This document shows, piece after piece, positions 21,894 to 30,919 of a stretch of 64,000 nt of DNA (positions are counted from its first letter, which is position 1; each line of letters begins with the position of its first letter). Source of the stretch: Metellina segmentata (lineage: Eukaryota; Arthropoda; Arachnida; Araneae; Tetragnathidae); the NCBI GenBank assembly GCA_947359465.1, contig OX375873.1, positions 129,835,399-129,899,398 of the forward strand, in the 5' to 3' direction. Position numbers and translations under genes: made by a program. The notes beneath the pieces are model-generated. The model searched no databases. It saw nothing but the letters and a program-made list of their open reading frames with translations, and was not told where the DNA came from.

Positions 21894-23185
21894 TGGCGTT
21901 TGTTTCAAAGGACTCTCCCGAATGTGCCAAGTCAGAATTAAAATTATTTCACTTACCTCCGACACAGACCGTTATACAAGGCATGCAATGGATGCAATTT
22001 CACCCGTTATCGAACGTAGCTGACGGTGGACCTGTAGAATTTCACGTTTCTGGTAGTGGAGAGGATTATATGGATTTATCTCAAACACATTTGTATGTAA
22101 GAGCCAAACTTTTAAAAAGTGATGGAAAGACTTTAACGGCAGATGACACTATAGGCCCTGTTAACATGTTTCTTCATTCCTTGTTTTCCCAAGTTGACGT
22201 TAATTTGAACGAGCGTTTAGTTTCTAGTTCAAATTACATGTATCCTTATAGTTCCTATGTAGAAACTTTACTAAATCCCGGATCTGACAGCAAAAACTCG
22301 CAACTAACCTGCGAACTTTTTTACAAAGATACAGGCGAACACTTGGCCAACGAAACAAATAAGGGATTTACTAAAAGATGCAACTTCTGTAAGCTAAGTT
22401 CAACTATAGATATGATAGGTGCTATACACAGTGATTTATTTAATCAAGATAGACTTTTACTAAATCTAGTGGATTTAAAAATTAAACTCATACGTAGCAA
22501 GTCGGAGTTTTGTCTGATGGGGACAGGAGATTATAAAGTAGTGCTTGAACATGTCTCTTTATTTGTGCGTAAAGTACGAGTTAGTGTAGGTGTTACTTTA
22601 GGTCATAGTAAGGCTTTGGAGAAAGAAACAGCCAAATACCCTATTAATAGAGTTTTAAGTAAAAGTTATTCGATTCCTAAAGGGAATATGTCCATTACCC
22701 AATATAATATTTTTGTGGGTCAAGTGCCAAAGAGAGTCGTTATTGGATGCGTAGATAACGATGCATTTCACGGAACATATGCAAAATCTCCCTTTCAATT
22801 TAAACACTACAATTTGAATTTCATAGCACTTTATGTGGATTGCCAACCTACACCCTATAATGCACTTCAACCTAATTTTGCGCGGAACAATTACATTCGA
22901 GTTTATCAGAGCTTGTTTTTAGGAACAGATAAAATAGGTGACAATTACGGAAACAACATTTCGAGAGAAGAATATCCTAAGGGTTACACGTTGCTTGCTT
23001 TTGACTTGTCTCCTGATCTTTGCGATGGCGAACACCTCAATCTCATAAAACATAGTAACATGAGATTAGAAATGAAATTTCAAGAGCCTTTAGAACACAC
23101 TATAAACGTTATAGTGTATGCAGAATTTGAAAACGTGATTGAAATCAACAAATCTAGAAACATCATTTACGACTTCAGCAACTAA
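21893..23185 (+). CDS. Maverick/Polinton major capsid protein, double jelly roll
   Basis: 430 codons, uninterrupted, ATG overlapping the stop of the previous gene by one base. I recognise it as the Polinton/adintovirus hexon-type major capsid protein (the family often annotated F54H12.2-like in animal genomes). Family features seen: an N-terminal region with PVEFHVSGSGEDYMDLSQT, then YVRAKLLKSDGKTL, an early VNMFLHSLFSQVDVNLN block, SSNYMYPYSSYVETLL, a mid-protein LLNLVDLKIKLIRSK and the C-terminal GYTLLAFDLSPDLCDG. These fit the two jelly-roll barrels in order, with usual family length. Four bases separate it from the protease start. It is the longest intact frame in the window although its neighbours on + are broken. 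Whether it is expressed cannot be told from sequence. Confidence 0.92.
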   Translation: MAFVSKDSPECAKSELKLFHLPPTQTVIQGMQWMQFHPLSNVADGGPVEFHVSGSGEDYMDLSQTHLYVRAKLLKSDGKTLTADDTIGPVNMFLHSLFSQVDVNLNERLVSSSNYMYPYSSYVETLLNPGSDSKNSQLTCELFYKDTGEHLANETNKGFTKRCNFCKLSSTIDMIGAIHSDLFNQDRLLLNLVDLKIKLIRSKSEFCLMGTGDYKVVLEHVSLFVRKVRVSVGVTLGHSKALEKETAKYPINRVLSKSYSIPKGNMSITQYNIFVGQVPKRVVIGCVDNDAFHGTYAKSPFQFKHYNLNFIALYVDCQPTPYNALQPNFARNNYIRVYQSLFLGTDKIGDNYGNNISREEYPKGYTLLAFDLSPDLCDGEHLNLIKHSNMRLEMKFQEPLEHTINVIVYAEFENVIEINKSRNIIYDFSN

Positions 23186-23189
23186 AAAA

Positions 23190-23668
23190 ATGTATGCACA
23201 GCATATTATGCGTATATTATCCCAAGACCCTCAAGCTGCTCCATTCTTCAGAGGTGTATATCCAGCAGACAAGATATCTCGTGTACGTGGGAATTCTGCC
23301 ATGGTTATTAACGTGGAACCTCACTCTAAACCCGGATCGCATTGAATCGCCATGTTCATTGAATACAAATCTCTACAGTTATTTGACTCATATGGTCGCT
23401 TCCCAAAACATTTTGAAGGACCCATTTTACGATTTATTTCTAAATTTACTAATGTGAACTGTGTTATCCCTTCCCTTTTCAAAGTATCACTTCCAATGTA
23501 TATGGACCTTATTGTATTTATTATTTACTGAAAAGATGTCAAGGAAAATCTATGTATTCTATTTTGAAATATTTGCAACATAGCAAAATAAATGATTTTA
23601 GAATGTATCAGTTTGTGAAAAAAAGATATATGGTGTACGATTTATCTATAAAAAAATTTATTATTTAA
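23190..23668 (+). pseudogene. Adenain-like cysteine protease, catalytically dead
   Basis: Polinton relative of the adenovirus maturation protease, which cleaves virion proteins. ATG at 23190, MYAQHIMRIL, then PFFRGVYPADKI and VINVEPHSKPGSH, ending at the catalytic His. A TGA (23343-23345) directly follows, where the family has Trp. The frame resumes with LQLFDSYGRFP, shifts near 23475, and continues to TAA 23666-23668. In the active-site block VYGPYCIYY the expected nucleophile Cys is Tyr (codon 23501-23503). So it has three independent lesions: a stop, a frameshift and loss of the nucleophile. Confidence 0.86.
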
Positions 23669-23744
23669 TTTTGTGTTTGTGTAATTTTTTTATAATAATC
23701 ATAAATAAGCTCAGGACATATAAGTATACAAACTAAATATATTT
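23669..23744. other. Convergent gene boundary
   Basis: Short AT-rich spacer between the + strand block and the - strand block. An AATAAA-like signal is not clear. Confidence 0.4.
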
Positions 23745-24377
23745 TTATTTATAACGAATCCATTCATTCTTTTTAGCATACATTTGTTTCTTAACAAGTA
23801 TTTTGGGTACAAGTTTCTTTAACATATATTCATTTGCAATGCATTTAACAGATAAATTCATTTCTTTTACAGCATTCTGAAACACATTAGTTCCAAAGGG
23901 AGCTCTCTTTTTATTTCTTAAGATGTAGTCAATCAAGAGAACTATATTTGAACGGGGTATAGTTTTATTATTATAAATAATTTCCCCCTGTTCTGACCAC
24001 TTTAAAGTACTTTGCGCATTCTTTAAAAAATCGTACATTTCTACAGCAACCTGCTTTTGTCTAACGGGTACTGTTTTCAGAACACTTTCCAAAATAGTGT
24101 CCTTTTCCTCACTTTTAAATGTTATTTCTTCTAAAATGTTGGTAGGAATTTCTGCCTGCTGAATCTTTTGGTCCTGAACTGGTGGGTTTTCTGTCTGCAT
24201 TGGAAACTTTACGTAATGTTTCAAAATTTGTACGTAGAGAAGGGCCTTTTCACTGTCACTCAGAGATTTCTGTCTTAATATGTCGTGCATTATTTTGTCC
24301 ATTTTGGATAAATGTTCATTTACTAAAGCGGGAAGTCTGTCCTCAGGCACTAACATTAATTTCTTACTGTACTCCAT
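23745..24377 (-). CDS. Conserved Polinton-associated protein of unknown role
   Basis: 210 codons, intact, ATG at 24375-24377. It starts with a Lys/Leu-rich helical region (residues about 1-60), has an acidic/polar linker, then a C-terminal block with LKWSEQGEIIYNNKTIP and an Ile/Leu-rich helix followed by RAPFGTNVFQNAVKEMN. I recognise this C-terminal pattern from Polinton/adintovirus gene sets but know no established function; a virion or assembly role is inference from its place beside structural genes. It overlaps the upstream basic gene by 14 bases on the same strand. No lesions. Confidence 0.72.
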   Translation of the reverse strand: MEYSKKLMLVPEDRLPALVNEHLSKMDKIMHDILRQKSLSDSEKALLYVQILKHYVKFPMQTENPPVQDQKIQQAEIPTNILEEITFKSEEKDTILESVLKTVPVRQKQVAVEMYDFLKNAQSTLKWSEQGEIIYNNKTIPRSNIVLLIDYILRNKKRAPFGTNVFQNAVKEMNLSVKCIANEYMLKKLVPKILVKKQMYAKKNEWIRYK

Positions 24378-24696
24378 GGATCAGGGATCCTATCACCGAA
24401 ATGGCTGCTGGCAATAATATACTTAAAATGCCATCTCCTTTTTGGGAAATGAGAATTTTACGCTTTTTGTACAAAGGCACTGATTTATCAGCTAGTTTTC
24501 CGATACTTTGCTTATGCAGAGCAAGCTTGTGTTTTCTATACTTTGAAACAGTAACGTTACCCTTTAATAAATTTAATGCGCATTCACACGCAGATTTTAT
24601 CGTGCTATTTGAACACTTTCGCAAAAGAGCGGATTTTGCTTTACTCTTTGCCACTTGTTTCAGCTGCTCTAATTGCTGTCGTGTGCACTTAGTCAT
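24364..24696 (-). CDS. Adenovirus pX-like small basic core protein
   Basis: 110 codons, intact, ATG at 24694-24696. The N-terminal half is basic with a Cys-containing helix (SACECALNLLKGNVTVS), then a Lys-rich run (YKKRKILISQKGDG), and it ends with a hydrophobic, Gly-containing tail (ILLPAAISVIGSLIHG). A basic body followed by a GxG-hydrophobic tail is the pattern of adenovirus core protein X and its Polinton counterpart, thought to bind packaged DNA or membranes. The last 14 bases overlap the start of the 210-residue gene, and the ATPase lies 77 bp upstream on the same strand. Confidence 0.75.
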   Translation of the reverse strand: MTKCTRQQLEQLKQVAKSKAKSALLRKCSNSTIKSACECALNLLKGNVTVSKYRKHKLALHKQSIGKLADKSVPLYKKRKILISQKGDGILSILLPAAISVIGSLIHGVQ

Positions 24697-24773
24697 ATTG
24701 ATAACAAATGAGAGCTATTCAAACTAAACAAGGGTATTTATATGGTAACTTAAACCCTTTGCCAAGTCATGCA

Positions 24774-25385
24774 TCAGCGAGGCTGATAAAGATAGAAATT
24801 GTCTTGGGCAAACATGCCAGTGCGTAAACGCCATGTGTCATCCGTATCAGGCTTCAAATCTACAAGCAGATAACCGTAAGGTTTGCTTGTTGCATCTTGA
24901 AATACTTCTTGAAAGAATTTGCTGTTGGAGGGGTACAGCTGTCGGCCTAAATGGGTTATCTGTGATCTAGCTCTTGGGTTTTTAAATAAAATCAAGTAAT
25001 GACTGTTTAAGGAAATATCCCTCATCTGAGAAGATTTATGGAACACATTTTGCACAATAAATACAATGCTTAATTTCCTATGGTGACTGCCCTTTGTGAA
25101 CAATTTTGTAAGTTTCGTGTCGTTTCCTAACTCTGTCATTAAATCGTCAATGACTATTAAAGCCTCCGAAACTGTGTTTAAGACAGCAGGGAATCCTTCG
25201 TGAAACTGTACTGTGGGCATTTTGGCGTACAAATTTTGATAAGCACCATAACACCAAAGTACTTTTGTTGGAAAATTAGCTATAGTTTTCTGCTTAATAA
25301 TGTTTTTGACAAAATACGTTTTGCCGCAACCTGTTGGTCCCGCAACTAGCATGGTAAAAGGGTGTTTCAACTTTAAGAGTTCCAT
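24774..25385 (-). CDS. FtsK/HerA-type genome-packaging ATPase
   Basis: 203 codons from the first ATG (25383-25385) to the stop at 24774; the frame is open further upstream to 25592 but has no ATG there. It pumps DNA into the capsid in Polintons and related viruses. Walker A GPTGCGKT lies near residue 16, Walker B LIVIDD near residue 76, followed by LFTKGSHHRKLSIVFIVQN (arginine-finger/sensor region typical of the family) and LILFKNPRARSQI. The C-terminal YGYLLVDLKPDTDD is also typical. Length fits and no lesion is visible. It lies between the pX-like gene and polB on the same strand, so the - strand block reads polB, ATPase, pX-like, 210-residue protein. Confidence 0.93.
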   Translation of the reverse strand: MELLKLKHPFTMLVAGPTGCGKTYFVKNIIKQKTIANFPTKVLWCYGAYQNLYAKMPTVQFHEGFPAVLNTVSEALIVIDDLMTELGNDTKLTKLFTKGSHHRKLSIVFIVQNVFHKSSQMRDISLNSHYLILFKNPRARSQITHLGRQLYPSNSKFFQEVFQDATSKPYGYLLVDLKPDTDDTWRLRTGMFAQDNFYLYQPR

Positions 25386-25744
25386 GTTAACTGATTGAAT
25401 TTTAAGTAAACCTCCCTTTTTTATACTTTGACATAATACGTCTAGACATCCTTCAAGTGTGTATGCTACAAGATCACACGTGCTGAACCAATCAGCAATG
25501 TTTTGAGTATATTCTAAACAATGGTTTTTAAAGACATTTACAGAATTGTGCACGCAACTACATATTGTTGTACCACAATGCAAATGCCACAATAAAACCC
25601 CTTTTACATTAAATACTATTCAATACACAAGTATATACAGTTAAACACACTACATACATTTAAAAAAAACTTAGAGTATAAAGTTACAAAAACAAAAATA
25701 CATACATTATATGTACAAGAGAGATTTAAACATGACAAGTGTCC
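25386..25744. other. Spacer between ATPase and polB 3' end
   Basis: The ATPase frame stays open on - to 25592 without an ATG; I treat that extension as noncoding leader. The rest is AT-rich with no features. Confidence 0.5.
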
Positions 25745-26030
25745 TTAAAAACCATAGGGAAGAGTTTTATAATTGTCTTTAATAACTCGTTTGTCATACA
25801 CGAGTCTATATTTTTTTTCTTCTAAGACATTAATAACTTTACGTCTTTTAACGTCCCTAGTAATTTTGTGTTTATTGCAAACTGTGTGTTTGTCATGTCC
25901 AGATCTTGTACTAACTCTTTCATAGAGGAAAAATTTAATACTTGAGAGTTCTTAAAGTTTAAACTGAATCCTCGGATTTCACAGCTTTGGACACCGTCCT
26001 CGGTTTGGTAGGCATAGTTTTTTGCTCCAC

Positions 26031-26160
26031 CTAGATGAGAAGAAATAATCTAAGAATGTTTTTTTATGATTATTAAAACACACTAAGTATGTGTTTGGGT
26101 GTACATTTAAAAAAACACTAAAGCTAAATATCACGTGTAATTGAAGAAAAAATATCTTAC
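26031..26160 (-). other. PolB intron 5 (130 bp)
   Basis: GTAAGAT donor, CTCATCTAG acceptor, phase 1; splits a Gly codon. Confidence 0.75.
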
Positions 26161-26264
26161 CAGAGACAAAAACTTGAATGGTCTTGCCATCCAACTCATC
26201 TGTAAAACCCCCCAAAAAGGATCCTAATGCTGGGTCATTCAAGCCATTTGAGGCGTATATGATA

Positions 26265-26371
26265 CTGAAAAATAAATATATAATGTACTGAAAATATCAA
26301 TTGTTATAAAACACTTTATGCAATTTTTAGTTTGAAATATAGTGCTAACATAATTCCAAAGTGATAATTAT
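26265..26371 (-). other. PolB intron 4 (107 bp), donor mutated
   Basis: The acceptor TTTTTCAG is intact. The donor reads ATAATT instead of GT..., so the Ser codon of motif C would not be joined and translation would run into TAA. Confidence 0.7.
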
Positions 26372-26559
26372 CTATCAGTGTCGAAATATAAAACGTCTTC
26401 ACCCAATTTTTCCAACTCCTCATACAGCTTGAGTCGGGCCCATGCAGTGGTGAAGGTGGATAGAAAAATGTTCGTTTGGTTGGATGGTACTGCATATTCC
26501 TCTTTGGTCTTGTACTGTACGGCCGCTACAGTTTCAGTGGGTAGATAGAGATCACTAAC

Positions 26560-26652
26560 CTGTAACAATGCAAAAAAATACTTATTAAAATGCAATATAT
26601 TAGCATGTTACAACCGTACACATCTTTTGATACATTTTTAAAAGTAAATTAC
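26560..26652 (-). other. PolB intron 3 (93 bp)
   Basis: GTAATT donor, TTGTTACAG acceptor, phase 0. Confidence 0.75.
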
Positions 26653-26752
26653 CTCTATAGTAGAGTCCGTTATCATTTTATTCAAATCCCATAGTTTTGT
26701 CAGGTATTTCATCTGTGTCTTATTTTCACACATGCCCCAACGCCCCCAGAAA

Positions 26753-26843
26753 CTATAAAAATAAATAAAATTAATATTTTAGTATTATCATGCACGCTTA
26801 TATTTTAGTATTATCAGAGCTCGTAAAAAAATGCGTTATTTAC
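26753..26843 (-). other. PolB intron 2 (91 bp)
   Basis: GTAAATAA donor, TTTTTATAG acceptor, phase 2; interrupts motif B after the Asn codon. Confidence 0.78.
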
Positions 26844-27052
26844 CTATTAAGACACAGTTTGGCAGCTTGCCGCTTCCCATGATTAACACCAATTTTAGAA
26901 GGGTCAAGGTCAACTCCCTCTTTTTCTTTCTAATTTTGAATGTACAAATGCTTTTCTTCATCAGAAGTGCACCCTGCAGGCCATCCAGAGGACTCTTGCT
27001 TCAATTTCAGAAATGTATCGATATATTCAGAAAAGAGCCCTACACGGGTTTC

Positions 27053-27135
27053 CTTGAAGTAGAAAAAACATTGCTTTAAAAGTTGTCTTAAACATATTAA
27101 CATAAAATGTTTGTTTTAACTAAGTAATTAATCAC
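27053..27135 (-). other. PolB intron 1 (83 bp)
   Basis: GTGATT donor (weak), CTACTTCAAG acceptor, phase 0. Confidence 0.65.
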
Positions 27136-27245
27136 CTCATAAATTTTAAGAATTTCATAGCATTTTTCCAAAGCCTTTTTCACCTCTTCTGTCACCCATG
27201 TACCCACAAAGCTTCTCTCAATATCAATATGATATCAATATAATC

Positions 27246-27380
27246 TCTCAATATCTGCATTTGTCCGGCCAAGCAATTGGAAGTACTGCATGATTTGTTC
27301 ATATCGATTTCTGCACAGTACAGAACTTAGTGCAGTAATTTTGACATCAATTTCAGGAGGCGCCAGTAATGACGTCTATG
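27246..27380 (-). pseudogene. piggyBac-like fragment abutting polB
   Basis: The - strand frame reads PPEIDVKITALSSVLCRN and RYEQIMQYFQL, matching the piggyBac relic at 47690-47765 (ADIDVNNTAISSATCRN, FEQILQYFHM). It runs straight into polB exon sequence at about 27245, with a short AATATCAATATGATATC duplication at the join. Its position marks a recombination or insertion breakpoint. Confidence 0.68.
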
Positions 27381-27439
27381 AGGCAAAATAGCATACCCAC
27401 TGATTAAAAGAATGCTAAGGAACAAACGCAATTCCAAAA

Positions 27440-28010
27440 TTTCGTGAGCTAACGGAATTCTACAGTATTTTATTTTTTAATTTCTTTAAAATTCCAAAGA
27501 ATTACAAACGTTGCTTTTTGCAAAAGCATTCTAATGGTTGTTTACAACAAAATATTTAACCCCGACAAGAAACGCCAGGATCTTCGTCATCTTTGCGCAT
27601 CGCAAATATACGTGCCCTCCTGTGACTAGCGCCCTTTTTCAGGAACGTTTTTAAAATGCTAAAAATATCATCAAAATTTAAAAAACTTATAAAATTCCAA
27701 ATACTTGTTAAACTGAAAAAGTACATTTAGTGCCACGTTTATCAAATACGAATAAATTTATTTAAAAATGATGGGAAAATCTAACTTCTTTTCATTCGAC
27801 ATTGTAAACGTTGCGTTTTGCGTGGAAGATGAAAATAGAAAGCCCACATCACCAACTTTACTACCATCAAATGCTGTCATCTACTGAATATAATTGAAAC
27901 AAATGATTAGGAATGCTTCTTCGTGATTTTTAAGTTGAAAGGTGCATTTATGTGAATATGAGGTTCTTTTTTTGAAACGTAGCAAAAGAGGGACGCTAGA
28001 CATTAATGTG
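27440..28010 (+). repeat. Dispersed ~550-bp repeat, copy 1 (inverted relative to 46255-46810)
   Basis: Reverse complement of 46255-46810 with collinear blocks: AACGCCAGGATC, TTTGCGCA..CGCAAATATACGTGCCCT, GTGCCAC.TTTATCAAATACG, CATCAC..ACTTTACTACC and GGGACGCTAGAC. No coding capacity; a MITE or untranslated part of a larger element. Confidence 0.8.
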
Positions 28011-28849
28011 CTAAAATAACTTCCGTAAAACTGCCGTAAAAAACAGGTGAGGGTATTTGAGGCATGCGATTATGTCTAGAAAACATATTAAATTTTCATA
28101 CTGGCGAAACGCTAATGCTCGTTCCAGTAAACTGAAGTGTAAATTAATCCAAGTAGAATTTTTGTTCAGTGAAATAATTGAATATTAAGAACTCAGCATT
28201 CGCATTCGTTGCTCGTACACTCATATAATAGATTCTGAATTAAGTTTATCTGTCTCGAAACTAGATTCTAAAACAGTTTAAAATATGATTTGTATTCTGC
28301 AAATACCATTTCCAATGAATTTTGGAAGAAAAAAATATATATTTCGTCCAATTCTTTGATATCCATAATATATTTACCGCCTGTTTGGCGTTCTGAAATG
28401 GTTGGACAGTCACAATAAAAAATAAGAGCAATTATTGGGTAGTTGATTTTCCTGCAATTCATACTTTCACAACAATTGTAAGGCTACCTCGTTCACTAAC
28501 GCCCCCCCCCCGTTAAGTCGTGCTACTTTTTGTAACGTGAGTTGTAGCGCCGGTCATTCGGACCGACCAATTTTTTATATCAGACACGACCTTATTCTGG
28601 AATAACCAAACACTTTTATAGATACTTACCAATAAAAAGTATTTCAAGAGTTGTTTTTCAAACATAAATCGTAATGGCAGTCAATTGGCAAAAATGTATA
28701 AATTCTGAAAAAGTAAATTTTAAAGTGTAATTAAATACTGTATACCAAATGAACAAACATTTTTATGTAAAATTATTCTCTTAAAATATATTTTAAATAA
28801 TTAGTTATGAATTATAGTAAATATTTAATTATAATTAAGAAAAAAGTGA
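28011..28849. other. Unassigned; palindromic subterminal motif
   Basis: A C-run and TTAA at about 28500-28516 are followed by GCGCCGGTCATTCGGACCGA (28546-28565). A related CGCGGTCATTTTGACCGA is on the far side of the piggyBac relic (about 29770), so these may be its decayed ends. 28266-28462 is a chance open frame. Confidence 0.4.
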
Positions 28850-29560
28850 ATTTACATACCACAACGACCTCTTATCGTTTCTAACATTTCATCCATTGTA
28901 ACATACTCACTAAGAGTCAAGTGTTTATCGCATTCCGGTACAAATTCGGTGAATATATCTCGTATGTACGCAAGTGTATCTAGACAACGTCTTTCTTTTC
29001 TGTTATCTAAATCATCACATCCTAATGCATCACAAACGAAATCTAAATCTTTTGAGAGACATAGTAGCACGTGAAGTATCTACTCCGGTATCATCACTTT
29101 CCCATAAATCTGTTAATTTTTATTACACCCGAAATGTACAGCAAGCCCACTACAGCCATCAGTTCATGTTTAGTAGTAAATTTTATAGTTTCTTTTCCTA
29201 GAAAACTTATCTTGTTTCTTTTTTTTGTAACAGTTTGTACAATCAACTATTTTGTTGATAATAGTATGTGTAAAATATAATCCCCATGCTTCGAAGATGG
29301 TCTTAGTGTCCCGAAGAGATAGTCGTACGCCAAGCAAATGAGACACAATGTTATGCTTACTATGACGAACATTCAGTCTAGTGCTGATTTTCTTCCAACC
29401 TTAAACTTTCCCTAGAAAAATGTCTTCATTCATATCCACGTCGTCACTGGCGACATCTTCGGCATTGGTAATATTTTTTTAGTGAGTGATTTCATCATCT
29501 TCTTCTTACTAAAGTGTGTTAAAATGTCTTCTTCAGAAATACTTCCATCATCACTTAAAT
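28850..29560 (-). pseudogene. piggyBac-like transposase, N-terminal half
   Basis: The - strand pieces give, in order, RLNVRHSKHNIVSHLLGVRL, RDTKTIFEAWGLYFT, IIKNKIVDCTN-like and LMAVVGLLYISGVIKINR (other frame), ATMSLKRFRFVCDAL, then YIRDIFTEFVPECDKHLTLSEY and TMDEMLETIRGRCG. This is the DDE_Tnp_1_7 order up to the block before the first catalytic Asp; the rest is lost. The coding sequence ends at GTATGT, which could be a splice donor or simply the break. Several frameshifts. Confidence 0.75.
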
Positions 29561-29869
29561 CAGCATCTTCTTATCATCAAAAAGCTACAAAGTTTCCGTA
29601 ACAGTCAAATACTTTTTCATTTTGAAGTGCTACCAACAACCAACCTGCACCGCAACAACGTGTAGAAATTAATGCGTACTCTCCTACAAATTTCAACGTT
29701 CTGTTGCTCTAGTACGACGTTCAAAATTACCATTACCTACAAATTTCAATTATCGCCAGTTGGCGCGCCGCGGTCATTTTGACCGAACTTCTCTTTCGGA
29801 AACCATAAATTCCAGGAGTTTCACAAGAATGTGACTAAACGAGAAGAGACGCTAAAGGACACTTCTAAG

Positions 29870-30110
29870 GTCAGCTGCAAAATGACATTCCTCTCTATTT
29901 GAAAAGTACAGGTTGTACAACAGAGATGCAATACGGGCTACTGTTGGCGGAGCAGATTTGATTCCTGTCAAGTGCGATTCAACTCTTGGTGTATTCCTCT
30001 CTTCTATATCATTCAAACTTCCATAGCGTATGTTTGCATATTGACTTTGTATTGCATGTTTTGTGTCTGGCACAGCATGCCCAAATATGGTCCTAGAACT
30101 ATAAAATTAC
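29870..30110 (+). repeat. SINE-like repeat body, second family
   Basis: GTTGGCGGAGCAGATTTGATT, CCTGTCAAGTGC and TTGTGTCTGGCACAGCATG match 58875-58995 (GTTGGCGGCGCACTTGGATT, CCTGCCAGGTGCA, CGTGTCTGGCGTAACATGG). It ends with the CCAAATATGGTCCT core. Confidence 0.6.
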
Positions 30111-30204
30111 CAAATTGTTACTACTTTACGAATACGTTTTTCCGATAAACCTCCATCGTGATTGACCGTGAACCAAAACAACATGGTGTTGACCTAGAAC
30201 TTTT

Positions 30205-30360
30205 ATTTTCTGAATTGATACCGGACTGTCTGCAATAGCCCGTTGTGTTTTTACAGGGCGATGTTGATTAACTATCTACAAACGATGTACCTCCAAAATA
30301 TTTGTATTGGGGGGTTAATCCCGGACCGTCGTCAATAGCCCGTTGTGTTGCTTCAGTACT
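30205..30360 (+). repeat. Two tandem SINE tails
   Basis: Two copies of the ACCGGACTGTC / CAATAGCCCGTTGTGTT tail lie about 100 bp apart (30222-30258 and 30318-30356). Confidence 0.65.
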
Positions 30361-30919
30361 AAGTTAATTAAAAATTATCAAATTATCTTGTGACACCAAC
30401 TAAGATTAACGAAGCAAAAGAAACTCGGAAATTTACTATGACTAACAATACCAAAGGTCAAAATTGGTGATTCGAAAGTGGATACTCAGGGTATGGTGTG
30501 GGCATAACGAATCAATTCAGCTTCACGCGTATTAAGAGAAACACACGTTACCAGAGGAGACTCCAACAGCAAAGAAAAGAGGATACTTGATTCCTCTCCG
30601 ACTTTTATAGACCGCTCTATTGCGGGCGTTCTACGAATTAGTGATAAAAGACTGTCTATTTATTTCCATTCAATGTCTTTTAGTGGGGAATAAAGGGTGA
30701 GTTACTTTTGCCAATGCTGTGTGCCTCTACATGCAACCTACGTAGAATGTGTAACGGGGACAGGTTTTAGTACTAATTAACAGCATGTCTGCATGGGAGC
30801 TTATGTTTTCAATAAATTATGGTTCTTAATATTGTCCTGCAAAAATAGAACATCGGAATAAAGTTCAAGTGGAAAATTACTTTCTACATTTGGTGTCCAA
30901 ATTGTTTCGAAAGGTAATG
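30361..30919. other. Unassigned DNA
   Basis: No gene or repeat that I can match within the window. Confidence 0.4.

Larger units (their letters stand above)
25745..27245 (-). pseudogene. polB: Maverick/Polinton DNA polymerase B, C-terminal part, six exons
   Basis: C-terminal polymerase domain in six exons (27136-27245 truncated, 26844-27052, 26653-26752, 26372-26559, 26161-26264, 25745-26030). GTWVTEEVKKALE opens it; LFSEYIDTFLKLKQE and DPSKIGVNHGKRQAAKL follow. Motif B (the Asn-Ser-Phe-Trp-Gly block) is completed across a junction, and motif C YFDTD lies at the end of exon 4. The C-terminus has GFTDELDGKTIQVFVSG, SLNFKNSQVLNF and ends LPYGF. Exon lengths keep the reading frame across every junction. 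Lesions: TAG at 26930-26932, a mutated splice donor after exon 4, and a frameshift near 25900. The gene is cut at its 5' side by piggyBac sequence at about 27245. Motif A is missing. Confidence 0.88.

Noticed and set aside
24182..24727. 181-codon + frame
   Set aside because: Antisense to the intact pX-like and 210-residue genes on -.
25386..25592. N-terminal extension of the packaging ATPase
   Set aside because: Frame is open but contains no ATG; the family normally starts a few residues before the Walker A region, matching the ATG at 25383-25385.
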